Below the pieces are notes generated by a model. It saw nothing but the letters and a program-made list of their open reading frames with translations. It ran no database searches and was not told the DNA's origin. The translations under genes were made by a program, and so were the position numbers. A DNA stretch of 64,000 nt from Leishmania donovani. Taxonomy: Eukaryota; Euglenozoa; Kinetoplastea; Trypanosomatida; Trypanosomatidae. Below, one piece after another: positions 32,317 to 42,307 of the stretch (its first letter is position 1; every line of letters starts with the position of its first letter). The stretch covers positions 183,634 through 247,633 of the forward strand of contig NC_018241.1 in the NCBI RefSeq assembly GCF_000227135.1, given 5' to 3'.

Positions 32317-33581
32317 TGCCGCCTGTCGAATAGAGTTCAGGTGAGCAGAGGTAGAGTTGCAAAGGAGGGGGCTTCGTCGCGGTGGCGAGGGCGCAGGTGC
32401 GGGATGTGTTGCCGTCACGCGCCACTGTTAAGCGAGCGCACTCTCTCCTCCTGTCCTTTGGGGGTCAACGAGCGAACAAGGACTACTGCTGCCGCAAGCG
32501 CACAAAACGAAAAGATGGAGAAATACACGCCGCCCACGGCTCTGGTACGCTGCCCGTGAAAGGGAGAGAGGAGCAAGCTGGGGGGGGGGGAAAGGAGAGA
32601 GAGGGTGGGTTCAAGACGTGCTGAGCTGCCGACACTGCGCGTGTAGGCGAATCGAACGCAGGCGCGTTGTACATATGCGCACGTGTACGCGTGCTTGTGT
32701 GCGTGTGTATGTGACGCGAGGGGGAACGGCCGGCATTCGAGCGGCACCGCAGCACAGCTTGCAGCTCTAACTGACAGGTGCTCCCGCAGATCGACTGTCA
32801 GGCGCGTCCAGCCACACGACTCACGTACACGGATACGCACCTGCACAACTCTTCGTATGCACGACCAGATGAACCACACAGAGAAAACAATGGACAATGT
32901 TTTTTCAGCAACAACGGAGAGGGCCACGTGCGTGCGCGGCAACGCTACTCCTTATTATCATTGACCACGGAAAGCTGATCCAGCGAACCGACCTACTCGA
33001 CAGAGAGAGAAAGGAATGCGACACCGGCTGTCGGCGAGCATCGCGCTTTCAGATTTTCGCCCACACAAGGACTTCTTTGCTTTTGTGTGTGTGTGTGCGT
33101 GTGCACATCCGTCGAACATGTGTATGTGCGCTTGACGTGCACACACACACATACACAGACGCCGTGTGCGACACCGCCGACTACCGCTGTTTCCCTCCTC
33201 CGGTATTCACAAGGTGACCAATCCGCACCATAAAATGGCGCGAACGATCATTACACAATAAGCACTGCTCTGTGGCTGCAGAGATGGAGGAGAGAAGAAG
33301 TGCCGAACGACACGCCCAGACAGAGAGAGAAAGTGCGAGAGGAAGGATGGACCACAGGCACGAGAGCAGGGCGAGCCTTGTGGCATCTCTCCTTCAGCAT
33401 CCTTTGCTGCCTCTTGATTACTGTTCTTCGGAGACACGCACACTAGAGAGAAAAGACGACAAGAGACAGCGGCAGCCATCACCACACCACGAACATGGTT
33501 TGGACGCCCGCACATACACGCGCAGTTTCCCCAACGCGTGCTCAGCGTCGCTAGAGCATGACAGCCCGGAGGAAGCGCGCG
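32317..33581. other. Spacer, no gene
   Basis: 1.3 kb without credible frames. A G-run lies near 32581 with GA-rich sequence around it, which on the minus strand is a pyrimidine tract suited to splicing of the Utp12 mRNA. (TG)n and (CA)n tracts occur near 33084 and 33140. Confidence 0.55.
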
Positions 33582-33962
33582 CTAGATGATCCCGCCGAGC
33601 TTGTTCTCCAGCATCCAGTGGCCCTTTTCAAACATGATCCCTCGCACTCGAGAGCTCGTCTGGCGCGAGGTGACCTCGAGCTCGTAGCGCACCTTGCGGC
33701 GGTAAAAGTCCTTGTCTGTCACCACTAGCGTCTTGTAGCCCTCCTTCAAAAGGCGCCGATAGAGATGGCACGCTTGCTCGGCGGTCGGCTCTATCGGCGG
33801 CAGGTACTGACTCGACTCGATGCGCTGCTGCTCCAGCTCCATGCGCCGACGGTTGGCGCGGGTGTAGTCCGGAGGCCCCTCCTTCCACCACTTTCCACCG
33901 GCGCCGAACACAAAAGGCGTGCGGCAAAGCTGAAGCCGCACCGGCGAGGTGCACAGCGGCAT
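33582..33962 (-). CDS. Small LYR-motif-like protein, probably mitochondrial
   Basis: The protein has 126 residues from the ATG at 33962; codons upstream are low-complexity. The N-terminus MPLCTSPVRLQLCRTPFVFG is basic and Ser/Thr/Cys-rich without acids, as expected for a mitochondrial presequence. Then comes KWWKEGPPDYTRANRRRMEL, and from about 64 HLYRRLLKEGYKTLVVTDKD with FYRRKVRYELEV. The LYR tripeptide followed by a basic helix and a downstream aromatic-Arg segment resembles the Complex1_LYR family, small partners of mitochondrial acyl carrier protein in Fe-S and respiratory-complex assembly. The spacing to the downstream conserved Phe is not classical, so the family call is tentative. Mitochondrial ribosome or complex I assembly roles are possible. 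Confidence 0.7.
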   Translation of the reverse strand: MPLCTSPVRLQLCRTPFVFGAGGKWWKEGPPDYTRANRRRMELEQQRIESSQYLPPIEPTAEQACHLYRRLLKEGYKTLVVTDKDFYRRKVRYELEVTSRQTSSRVRGIMFEKGHWMLENKLGGII

Positions 33963-34534
33963 GGCCAATACGTTGCCAACCCGAGACGCATACAGCGTGG
34001 CAGTGCCGGTGGTAAGCAGGGAGGGGCGTCGAAATTCAATGCTAGAATCTGTGCTGGAGCGCAAAACACGCGCCCGTGTGTGTGTGTGCGTGCGCGCGCG
34101 CCAACACCTACAAGCGAGGGGTTCTGTGTGGGCTTGAACAGGATGCGCTGTAACCCCTCCGATGGGGCGGAAGAGAGCAACGATGGAGAGGGCAGGGGGT
34201 GCAGGAACGATGCTTCTGTGTGTGTGTGTGTGTACCGGAGGGAGGGAGGACATGGCGTGCAGTGCGTTGGTCGCACTCGCTGGTGAGCAGTGACCGGGGC
34301 CATCGACGTTGCGATCGTCGACATCAAGGCAGTCCACGCCGTTGATCGGACTTACGCACACGCACATCCAAAAAGGAAAAGCGTATGCGCTCCGCGTAAC
34401 GTGTCTGCTCCATCACCTTCGTCTTTGGCGTGCTTCTCCTCTTCAATGACCCGCGTTGGTCGGACAGTCGCAAGCCGGTGCATCAATCGAGGGGTGCGTG
34501 GGGGAGATGGAAAGAAAGGAGGCGCTGTCGTACT
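33963..34534. other. Spacer, no gene
   Basis: 0.6 kb between the 1564-residue gene and the LYR-like gene, with TG-rich tracts near 34078 and 34218 and nothing recognisable as a gene. Confidence 0.55.
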
Positions 34535-37500
34535 TCAATACTGCTGCACATCATCCGACCACGTTACTACGGGTGCGCGAAGGCGACGTGGCGGGGCGGA
34601 AGTTGTGCTGGCCACATGAGTCGCGACATGCGTAAGCACAGGTGGAGCCGTCGAGACGCGTAGGCCAGCGTGCGTCGCCAACCTCTCCTTCGCTGTAGAG
34701 GGGGAAGGAGGCGCGGTGCCAAGAGGAGCACCTCTGCTCTCGCTGTCCGCACGTTTGCGCTTCACTGCGGCAGCCGTGCAAATCGCCTCTGCTACGGCAG
34801 CCGACGTGCTCTCCTTTGCAGATGGTCCTCGGCGCGCTGCAGTGTCGCAGTGGGTGTCTTCGTGCCTCAGGAGTGACGCTTTCCTCCTCGCAGAGTCGTG
34901 ATCGACGAGTGCGGCACCGTCCTCAGCCACTAAGCGCCAGCATATTGCAGCAGTGCGTGGGGGTGATACAAGTTGGTGCGGTGGCACGATACGGGCAAAG
35001 CCGGCATCGATCCTGCGGTGATTGAGAGGAAGCTCGTTCAGGCATCGGCGCGTTGATGTACGCGCCGATGCCGAAGGTGACGTCTCGCATAGCGAGATAG
35101 ACAGGACAGGAACCGCCGAAGGGGCAGCAGCAGCGGACGCGTAAGTCGAGACAGGCACCCTCGCCGCAGGTTTATCGGGACACGTTTGCCGAGGCGCACG
35201 ACGTGGCCGCATCGTGAGCGATGGTGAGCGGAGCGGCGCTAGCAGTGGCGCCTGCGGCTCCTGCTGATTCCTCTGGCGAGATGGAGGGCTGTGGGAGTCG
35301 TCGGCTTTGACGCGCGGGCTTCTTTGTGAAGCGCGGTCTGGCGCCCCCCTGTCGACCTCTTCCACGTCTCCGCAGAGCAAAAACATTCGATGTGTCCGCG
35401 CCTCGTCTGCAGCCGGTGGAGGGGGAGAAGGGACGACCTTGAGGGATGCCGCACTGCCGCGCGGACCCCTCTGATGCCATTGGGAAGCATATCCAAGACG
35501 TCTGTTGCGGTGTCGACAGTCGTGCTGTTGCCGTGATTGTAGTCCCTCTTGCTGGGGCAACGCTCTCCAGGCTCCTGCGGCGGCCTTCTCGTGGAGGAGG
35601 CTACGTAGCACGCACTCGGGCACTAGCACTGTGCTCCACCGGGCCTGCCACTCCTCCTGTTCCAGATCCCACACTTGGCTCAAGTGCAGGCGCCCACGCG
35701 CCTCTCGGCTCTGCAGTAGGAGCAGAGCGCCGATGTGTGTGCAACGAGCATGGACGTACTGACGCATGCGGTGCTCAGCTCTACAGAGGGCGCTTCGAGT
35801 AGACTCTTCGTCCTCCTGAAGACGCGCTGCTTTCGAGGAGGCTAGCGCAGCTAGAGCACGCCACGTCAACAAGGATACATCCACGTGAGCGGCGGCGGGT
35901 GATGGCGGCTGCTCATCCTCGTGCAGCTGCACTTCATCTACGGGAAGCGCGCCAGAATCACCGAACCGTCGCTGTGCCTCCGTCCTCACGTTATGTGACC
36001 GCGCGTGGCTAGCGAGGTGCTGCCGAGCAGCCACCTCGCCATTGCCACACGTGCGCCACGCGAGTCCTCCAGTGAGTCCAACGAGCGAAAGCATCTCGGA
36101 CAGGGCGTTACGGGTCAGTAGTTCGCGAAGATGGGATTCGAGCTCGACGAGGGGCACCGCCAGTGCAGGATCCAGAGCAAAGTGCTCTGAATCCTCCTTC
36201 ACTTGTGGCGCTGGCGCCTGTGCCACGAGCGGCTGGCCGATCGTGCCGTCATTTGCCTCCGCGAACTCTTCGATGCTGTAGTCCAGCCACGAGCTGTGGA
36301 GAGAGGCGCTGACGAGCGGATCTGTGGACGGCAGAGGGTCACCACCGCCCCTGCGTGGCTTCCCCTGCTGCGGTTGCACGAGCGATATTCCAGAGCCGCC
36401 CTCACGCGGCCCACTTTCCTCCTTCGCAATGTCGCAGCTCCAGCTCAGCAGAACGCATTCGTCGTCGTCCTCCGCGGCAGCGCCATCATCGCCACAGATA
36501 TGTAAAAGTCGGCACGTGCTGCGGCTGGTGCTGTCACCAGCACCACGGGAGGTTGTCGTGGTGTGCACACGAGGGTCGTGTGCCTTAGAGAAATTCAGAT
36601 GAGTCGTTGACTGCGCTTGAAGTCTAGTACGAGCCTGGGCGGCAACGGCGGCGATGCGAGCACGAGCGAATGAGTTGACGACGGTCGACACTGCCCTCTT
36701 TACAGCGGCGCCACACTCCCTCCCCCTCCTATTCCCATCCTGCAGGGCGCCGGCATTTGCAGTGTCGCCGCCCATGACCTGGTCGTCGCCGGCAGACAAA
36801 CACGAGGCTACGTGGCGTAGATGGAGGGCCGTACCCCAGTCCCGCACATGCAGCACGTTTCGTCGACTGGAGTAGTACAGCGTCCCTTTCCACGTCACTG
36901 GTGGGCAGGGGGCGGCGGCACCGACGCCCTCGTCAACATCGACGAGGGCCAGCGACAGCCAAATCGCCAAGAGGAGGCAGCGACCAAGCGAGCCCAGTGC
37001 AGGACCCTCGTGCGCTTGACCACTGCATCCAGCGTCGTCAGTGTAGCATCGCACGGCTGCGTCCACCACACCCCTCCATGGGCCGCTATCGTGTAGAGCC
37101 GCTGCCTCCGCCGCCCCGATTTCGCCGCATGACTTGGCGGGGCAGCGAGAATGGTACCGTTGGGCGAGCCTCCACACACGATAAAGGCGACCGAAGACTG
37201 CTTCAAAGTCGACCGCGTACCAGGATAGGAGAGCGGCGACAACGGGTGAATGTGCCGCGCGCGCCGTCGGCGGTGCTGAGCTCAGTGCCGGCTGCCTTGT
37301 CGTGAAATTGTGCGATAGAGGCGGCACGCTCACCCCACGTACAGGCAAGCCATTGCGCTCCCACTTGGGTGGAGGCGAACCGAGGTGCAGCCGACACGTC
37401 ACCACCCCGTGCGCCTCAGGCTCGAGAATGAGAGCGTGCGCGGTGGCGGAGCGACCGAGCGACTTGCGCAAGCCGCCGGCTGGGCCGATGGCGGCATTCA

Positions 37501-39229
37501 TCAGGCGCTCAAGCACACACACGAGCGCTGCCTCTGCCTTGGACAGCTCCGGCAGCGCGGCAGCGATGGAGTCTGTAGAGGGCGGAGCAGCAGCTGGTGT
37601 CGATGCTGTGGTTCGATAGCGCATCCAACAAGACGGCCGCAGCCGTGCAAAACCACCCTTCTGTTGTGCCGGACAAGCGGTACTATCAGGGCCGGAACAC
37701 AGGCCGGCAGAGCAGCGCCGGCTCAAGTCGACATCAGCGCGGAATAGAAGGTGCGTCTCTGCAGCTGACGCACTTCCTGTCTTCCACCGCAGCACCGACG
37801 GCAACAACTCCAGCGCGGCCTCCAGGACGCGAAAAGTCAGCCACTGCGAGACGAGGTGCAGCCAGTGCCCGAGAGAGTAAATCGAGTTGCACGCACTTAG
37901 CTCTGCCAGCCAGTCGCGTGTGGATACGATGGCATGGATCTCAGTCGACAGCTCTACCGAGGGCCGGCACTCTAACGACGATGCGCTTCGGAGCCCAAGA
38001 AACGTGAACCACTGAAAGAGTAGACGCTGCGGCACACTTGTCTCGTCAGAGAGCAGAACCGGGAGTGGGTCGGAGGTGGACTGCCGTGTTGCACATGCAC
38101 GCACATCGCCGAGCACCGCGAGAAGGGCGCACAGACGTGTGGACTTGGCAGTCACAGAGCCGGCCGGCTGCCCACCAAACAAAACCGTCGTCACTCTCTC
38201 CGTGCAGTGCTGCAGGCGACCCCAAACGATGAAGTCATTGCCGTGATCGCCCTCGGCAAAACAGGGCGCCGACGCGAGCCTCGAACCTGCTCGGCGACTT
38301 TCTGGTGGTGTGACCATTGCCGTCCAGTGCGCCCACAACGCGTCATACGGCACGGAGCGGGAGGCGCCGCGCTCCACGTAACACCACTGCATAGGCGTGT
38401 CAGCGCCGACCTCGTTACCGGAACCCGAAAATGCAGGGCGGGAAACCGTAAGCCCTATTGCCAGGGCCGGCACCCGTGACAGTGGCAGAAAGACCGTCAG
38501 AAGCCACGTCAGGGCGCACGCCGCGCTGGTCACCGAGGATGCCGCGGCCAGTGAAAGCCAGTTGCTGCCTCCATGGCCTTCATCCGCTCCCCCGTCTTCA
38601 GTGACACCGGTGCCGGTGTGTGCGCCGACGGCGACAGCGAGAGCTCCTGCTACAGACGGCGATGAGCAAAGACAGCTGCCAATCATGTCTGGATCGCCTG
38701 CGTCGTCATGGAGTACCACATCGAAAAGAATGCAGTGTAGCCGTATACACCGCGCAAATACTGGTGCGTTGGCGAGCAGCGGCTGAGCAGCTGATGGATG
38801 CCGCAATGCAGTGCCGTCTCTTGATGCTGTGCCGCAGAGAAGCGCGCGCAGCTCGGCAAGGTCAATCTGGAGCAGGGAGCCGCAACAGCACGCAGGAGCT
38901 TCTTGTCTGCTGCACCGACTGCACAATGCCTCTTGGCCGTCGTCCACGCTACCACCACTCACATGTGTCGCGTCTGCAGTGGCCACCACTGATGTGGGGT
39001 CGTGTCGTGGCAGCGCCGGGGCCAGATCCAGCACGTTCCAAGCGGTGACTGACGCGTCCTTTATCGGATAGGAGAGGTTGACTTGGTCGTGTGCGAAGCG
39101 GCGAGAACACGAGGAGCAAGAGGCAAGGCATTCACGTAGCGGTGGCGGGAGTGGTCCCCCTCGCGGTGGTGCCCATTCATCGCCGCTCCGCTCACATACG
39201 TGGCAGGTGGCGGCGTGGTAGGTAGCCAT
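34535..39229 (-). CDS. Large protein of unknown function with N-terminal CxxC pairs
   Basis: The protein has 1564 residues from the ATG at 39229, the first in the frame. The N-terminus has paired cysteines typical of zinc binding: C9-x2-C12 with C38-x2-C41, then C103-x2-C106 followed by CCC at 114-116. A long central region (about 130-900) mixes Leu/Trp-rich segments (RDWLAELSACNSIYSLGHWL; LLSWYAVDFEAVFGRLYRVW) with Ser/Ala/Pro-rich inserts. A helical, Arg/Glu-rich stretch near 1150-1230 (LQEDEESTRSALCRAEHRMR; VWDLEQEEWQARW) may be coiled coil. The last 300 residues look disordered. No enzyme motif, membrane segment or repeat was recognised, and I could not place it in a family. The combination of N-terminal Cys pairs with a later coiled coil is vaguely like Atg14/UVRAG proteins, but I see no supporting sequence match. 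Confidence 0.8.
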   Translation of the reverse strand: MATYHAATCHVCERSGDEWAPPRGGPLPPPLRECLASCSSCSRRFAHDQVNLSYPIKDASVTAWNVLDLAPALPRHDPTSVVATADATHVSGGSVDDGQEALCSRCSRQEAPACCCGSLLQIDLAELRALLCGTASRDGTALRHPSAAQPLLANAPVFARCIRLHCILFDVVLHDDAGDPDMIGSCLCSSPSVAGALAVAVGAHTGTGVTEDGGADEGHGGSNWLSLAAASSVTSAACALTWLLTVFLPLSRVPALAIGLTVSRPAFSGSGNEVGADTPMQWCYVERGASRSVPYDALWAHWTAMVTPPESRRAGSRLASAPCFAEGDHGNDFIVWGRLQHCTERVTTVLFGGQPAGSVTAKSTRLCALLAVLGDVRACATRQSTSDPLPVLLSDETSVPQRLLFQWFTFLGLRSASSLECRPSVELSTEIHAIVSTRDWLAELSACNSIYSLGHWLHLVSQWLTFRVLEAALELLPSVLRWKTGSASAAETHLLFRADVDLSRRCSAGLCSGPDSTACPAQQKGGFARLRPSCWMRYRTTASTPAAAPPSTDSIAAALPELSKAEAALVCVLERLMNAAIGPAGGLRKSLGRSATAHALILEPEAHGVVTCRLHLGSPPPKWERNGLPVRGVSVPPLSHNFTTRQPALSSAPPTARAAHSPVVAALLSWYAVDFEAVFGRLYRVWRLAQRYHSRCPAKSCGEIGAAEAAALHDSGPWRGVVDAAVRCYTDDAGCSGQAHEGPALGSLGRCLLLAIWLSLALVDVDEGVGAAAPCPPVTWKGTLYYSSRRNVLHVRDWGTALHLRHVASCLSAGDDQVMGGDTANAGALQDGNRRGRECGAAVKRAVSTVVNSFARARIAAVAAQARTRLQAQSTTHLNFSKAHDPRVHTTTTSRGAGDSTSRSTCRLLHICGDDGAAAEDDDECVLLSWSCDIAKEESGPREGGSGISLVQPQQGKPRRGGGDPLPSTDPLVSASLHSSWLDYSIEEFAEANDGTIGQPLVAQAPAPQVKEDSEHFALDPALAVPLVELESHLRELLTRNALSEMLSLVGLTGGLAWRTCGNGEVAARQHLASHARSHNVRTEAQRRFGDSGALPVDEVQLHEDEQPPSPAAAHVDVSLLTWRALAALASSKAARLQEDEESTRSALCRAEHRMRQYVHARCTHIGALLLLQSREARGRLHLSQVWDLEQEEWQARWSTVLVPECVLRSLLHEKAAAGAWRALPQQEGLQSRQQHDCRHRNRRLGYASQWHQRGPRGSAASLKVVPSPPPPAADEARTHRMFLLCGDVEEVDRGAPDRASQRSPRVKADDSHSPPSRQRNQQEPQAPLLAPLRSPSLTMRPRRAPRQTCPDKPAARVPVSTYASAAAAPSAVPVLSISLCETSPSASARTSTRRCLNELPLNHRRIDAGFARIVPPHQLVSPPRTAAICWRLVAEDGAALVDHDSARRKASLLRHEDTHCDTAARRGPSAKESTSAAVAEAICTAAAVKRKRADSESRGAPLGTAPPSPSTAKERLATHAGLRVSTAPPVLTHVATHVASTTSAPPRRLRAPVVTWSDDVQQY

Positions 39230-40200
39230 GTGAGCTACGTACGACGTCTACGCTTGTAAAACGAAAAATGCAGGCAAGTCATACAGGACCATACAAGCGC
39301 CCTTCAGCGGGAGAAAAAGATGCTCAAATCGTTGTATGTTCGGAGGCACGCGTGCGTGTCCGTGTCTTGGTGCATGTATGGTGCCGCCGCCAGCGGTGGT
39401 CTAATGAGTCTACACGTGTTTGGTGCGTGTGGTGAGCAACGTCTTCGGCTTCGCGGAATGCGTACGCGGCTATCACGCAGGCATTTTCGCGTGTCTGCGT
39501 GATGCACATGCGGGCGTGAGAAATGGGAACACTGAATTCGCGCATCGTGGAGAGGCAGCCAGAGGAGGGACCGGTTAGAGAGAGAGAGGAAGATTGGCTG
39601 CGCTCGTATTGGTCGACACGCGCACGTCCCAGAACAGGCATCTGCCTTTCTGTCCACCCTGCACAAGCGCCGTCTCGTGCTCTTTGCGTTGCCATCCCTA
39701 GCTGTGTGTGTCCACTATCGGGATCGGCAGAGCGCAAGAAAAAAAAGGAACAAGGCGCGGAACCGCATCCGACGCGGGTGCTTCACACCCGAGGGGTCCA
39801 CCCGTGCGCGGCTGTCGACGAGGCCAGTCATCCGTTCCCCGACCCATCCCCCCTCCTTCATGTCCACAACTGGTGCTTTCCCTTTTGCTTCGTTGCCTGC
39901 ATTTTTTTTTGTGAATTGGTTATGCTGTTCGTTAGTCGACGTTGTGTGTGTGTCGCGCGCGCGTGTGTTCGTGTGTAAGGTTGGAGAGAGTACCGAAAGA
40001 AAGAGCGCTGCTCGTGCTACCGCCGATGATCACTCTCTCCGTCGGTTTCTCTCTCCGCAGGCAGCAGCCAGCCTGAAAAAGGGGAGGGGGAGGGGCGCGA
40101 CCGTGCAGTGTGGCCACAGGTGCGTTGGCGATGCAGGAGAGCCGTTTTGGGTTGCACACACATGCACGGAGCCAATGCCGCTCTTGCTTCCCTCATACCT
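39230..40200. other. Spacer, no gene
   Basis: 1.0 kb of TG-rich and mixed sequence. Frames on both strands are short and low-complexity. Confidence 0.55.
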
Positions 40201-41730
40201 TCAGTGGGGAGTGCGCGTCCAGCGCATTCGGTTGTTGGCGTTACGCGTGTCAAACACGTCCTTCCACCTACTCCCTGTCGATAAAGCCTCTGCAACACCG
40301 GGGTGCACACCGCAGCACTCCTTCGAGAGGCGGTCGTACAGGAGAACATTCACGGTGGCTGCCAGGTTCATGCTGCCGGTCGTTGGAATGAAGACAACAT
40401 CATCGACGTCGTGCTGCACGTGATGGGCAGAAAGGGTGCCGTCTTCCGCACCAAGCACGTAGAAGACCATTGGGAGATGCGCGACAGTGGAGGTAGCGTC
40501 CTTCTCGACACGCCGCAGTGGCCCCTGTTGAGTGGGATGACTGAAGGGGTGCTCGTAAAATGGCAGAGGAATGGCGCCTTCCACCAGTTCCACGGCCACC
40601 ACACACACGGAGGAGGGTGACGGTGACCGCGGCTCCTTTTGTTGGTACCCGTACTCGTCTCTCAGCACGTCGAACAATACGTCAAGAGCCGGCACGCACA
40701 GCTGAGGAATATCGCGTCCTGCGTGCGTGGGGTCGGTGCGCAGTGCGTGGGTGTACTCGGAGTGCGCCATGGCTTTCTGCAGCCGCGTTCCCGAGTAGAT
40801 GAAGCTGCCGACGCGGTGTCGTACCGACCCTTCTGCGCTCTCTGCAACGGCCTCGACGGTGGTGTGCATGGAGGCGCTGACACTCATGCACGAATCCGTG
40901 ACTTCCTCTGTGGAGGCCGCAACTGTCGCGGCAGCGACGGCGGGCCCATGCAACCCGTAGCAGCGCATCGCTCGCAGAATGCCGCCCGCGTTCGCCGGTG
41001 TCTTTGGATTCTCGACAACAATGAAGAGAAGTGGCGAGGGTGAAGCGTTTGCGTTGCCGTGCTGCCGTGCCCCTTGCTGACACTGACGCAGCAAACGGCG
41101 AATGGCTTCGCAAGCCGTAGTCTTGTCGATATCGTCGTGTTCGTGGCTTTGGGACTCCCGAGTGCCGGCGACAACAGAGTCTTCCTCCGTCGCTCTCCCT
41201 CTAGCTAAGCCCTCGCCCGCGTCGTCTCGCGGCCGCTTGCTCGGCTGAGGATGCGACAAGGTATCTTTTTCATGCAACACCTTTTCGTAGCGCATGGTGC
41301 CCGAGGCGCACACTACTACCCCGGTTGCCAGGCGCGTCGTCCCTCCCGACGATATCCCTTCCAGGTGCTCCGTCATCATCACCCCGTAGCGCGGTTTGCC
41401 CGTCGCTGCATCTAGAGGCGGCTGCAGCACCACGCCACAACGCCGGCAACGCCAGCGCGTGAGCGGATCCAGCTCCTGCATCTTGCGCTCCTTGTGAGGC
41501 TTGCCGTGTAGGGCCGGGGTAGAGGAGGTGGGCGATGCGCATACTGCCTTGGTGACGGCATCACATGGAGGCGAGGTGGTGCCGTGAGGTGGAGTGCAGC
41601 TCGACGAGGGTGCCGCTGCAGTCAGTGGCGCCCCACTAGCTACGTTGCCCCCGGCCACCCACGGCATCATGTCGAAGAAAGACATCGACCACACCGTCTT
41701 GGTGCCCCATCCTTTCTTCTTTCTGACCAT
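40201..41730 (-). CDS. SpoU (SPOUT)-type RNA 2'-O-ribose methyltransferase
   Basis: The protein has 509 residues from the ATG at 41730; an upstream Met-less extension was rejected. The three SpoU motifs are present in order: motif 1 VVENPKTPANAGGILRAM (N..N.GG..R), motif 2 FYVLGAEDGTLS (the lGxExxGl pattern), and motif 3 DVVFIPTTGSMNLAATVNVL (the iP...sLNva.a pattern) near the C-terminus. Such enzymes use S-adenosylmethionine bound in a trefoil knot to methylate ribose 2'-OH in rRNA or tRNA. The catalytic domain is interrupted by long low-complexity insertions, including about 50 residues after motif 1. Upstream of it a CxxC segment (RCRRCGVVLQPP, with a later Cys in VVVCASG) hints at a zinc-binding element. 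The N-terminus is Lys/Trp-rich (MVRKKKGWGTKTVW) and could be a mitochondrial or nucleolar signal. Substrate cannot be told. Confidence 0.88.
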   Translation of the reverse strand: MVRKKKGWGTKTVWSMSFFDMMPWVAGGNVASGAPLTAAAPSSSCTPPHGTTSPPCDAVTKAVCASPTSSTPALHGKPHKERKMQELDPLTRWRCRRCGVVLQPPLDAATGKPRYGVMMTEHLEGISSGGTTRLATGVVVCASGTMRYEKVLHEKDTLSHPQPSKRPRDDAGEGLARGRATEEDSVVAGTRESQSHEHDDIDKTTACEAIRRLLRQCQQGARQHGNANASPSPLLFIVVENPKTPANAGGILRAMRCYGLHGPAVAAATVAASTEEVTDSCMSVSASMHTTVEAVAESAEGSVRHRVGSFIYSGTRLQKAMAHSEYTHALRTDPTHAGRDIPQLCVPALDVLFDVLRDEYGYQQKEPRSPSPSSVCVVAVELVEGAIPLPFYEHPFSHPTQQGPLRRVEKDATSTVAHLPMVFYVLGAEDGTLSAHHVQHDVDDVVFIPTTGSMNLAATVNVLLYDRLSKECCGVHPGVAEALSTGSRWKDVFDTRNANNRMRWTRTPH

Positions 41731-42307
41731 ACCGACGTGCAGTACGGAGGGCGGCTGCAGCCTGCCATTCCACGCAAAAAAAAATGTGCAGGGAGAGGGC
41801 GAAAGGAAGACATGCACAACGCGTGTAGAAGTCAGGGTCGACGACACCCACATAACTTCACCATACTGCCGCTCCAGTGTAAGCCGGGCGGACTGCTCCG
41901 TCACGAGGGTACTGCGAACGCGCCCATGAGCCACAGGCGCCGGCTGTCTTCCACACGCAATACAGGGCTTACAGCGGGTGCCGTCGGGTACGAGCAGCGC
42001 GAGTGCGCACACTGTCCTTCTTGTTCACCTTTGCGCTTTTCTTACTTGTGAAGACGGTACACCACTTTTCAGGAGGGAAGGCGAACGTCGATTTCCGTGC
42101 GCGCCTTCGTAGATGTTCAGTTGCCCACAACTCCTCGCCACTTAATCAGCCCTCGCTCCTTTTGTGCATGGGCGAACCTTTGCCCATGCACAGAGACAGA
42201 GAGAAAGAGCTACACGCACGCAGCGGAACACAGTCGACTCATACAGCGCAATCACGCCCGTTGACCTCCCTCTCTCGCCTAATGCGAGGGAGAGAGAGAC
42301 TCATTAG
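41731..42307. other. Spacer, no gene
   Basis: 0.6 kb. A 12-base inverted repeat, AGGCGAACCTTTGCCC-like, occurs around 42165-42185 (TGCATGGGC and GCCCATGCA) and could form a small hairpin; no gene is seen. Confidence 0.5.

Noticed and set aside
32641..32680. Possible tRNA T-arm (GTTCGATTCG on the minus strand)
   Set aside because: The flanking bases do not pair as a T-stem and no acceptor stem is found.
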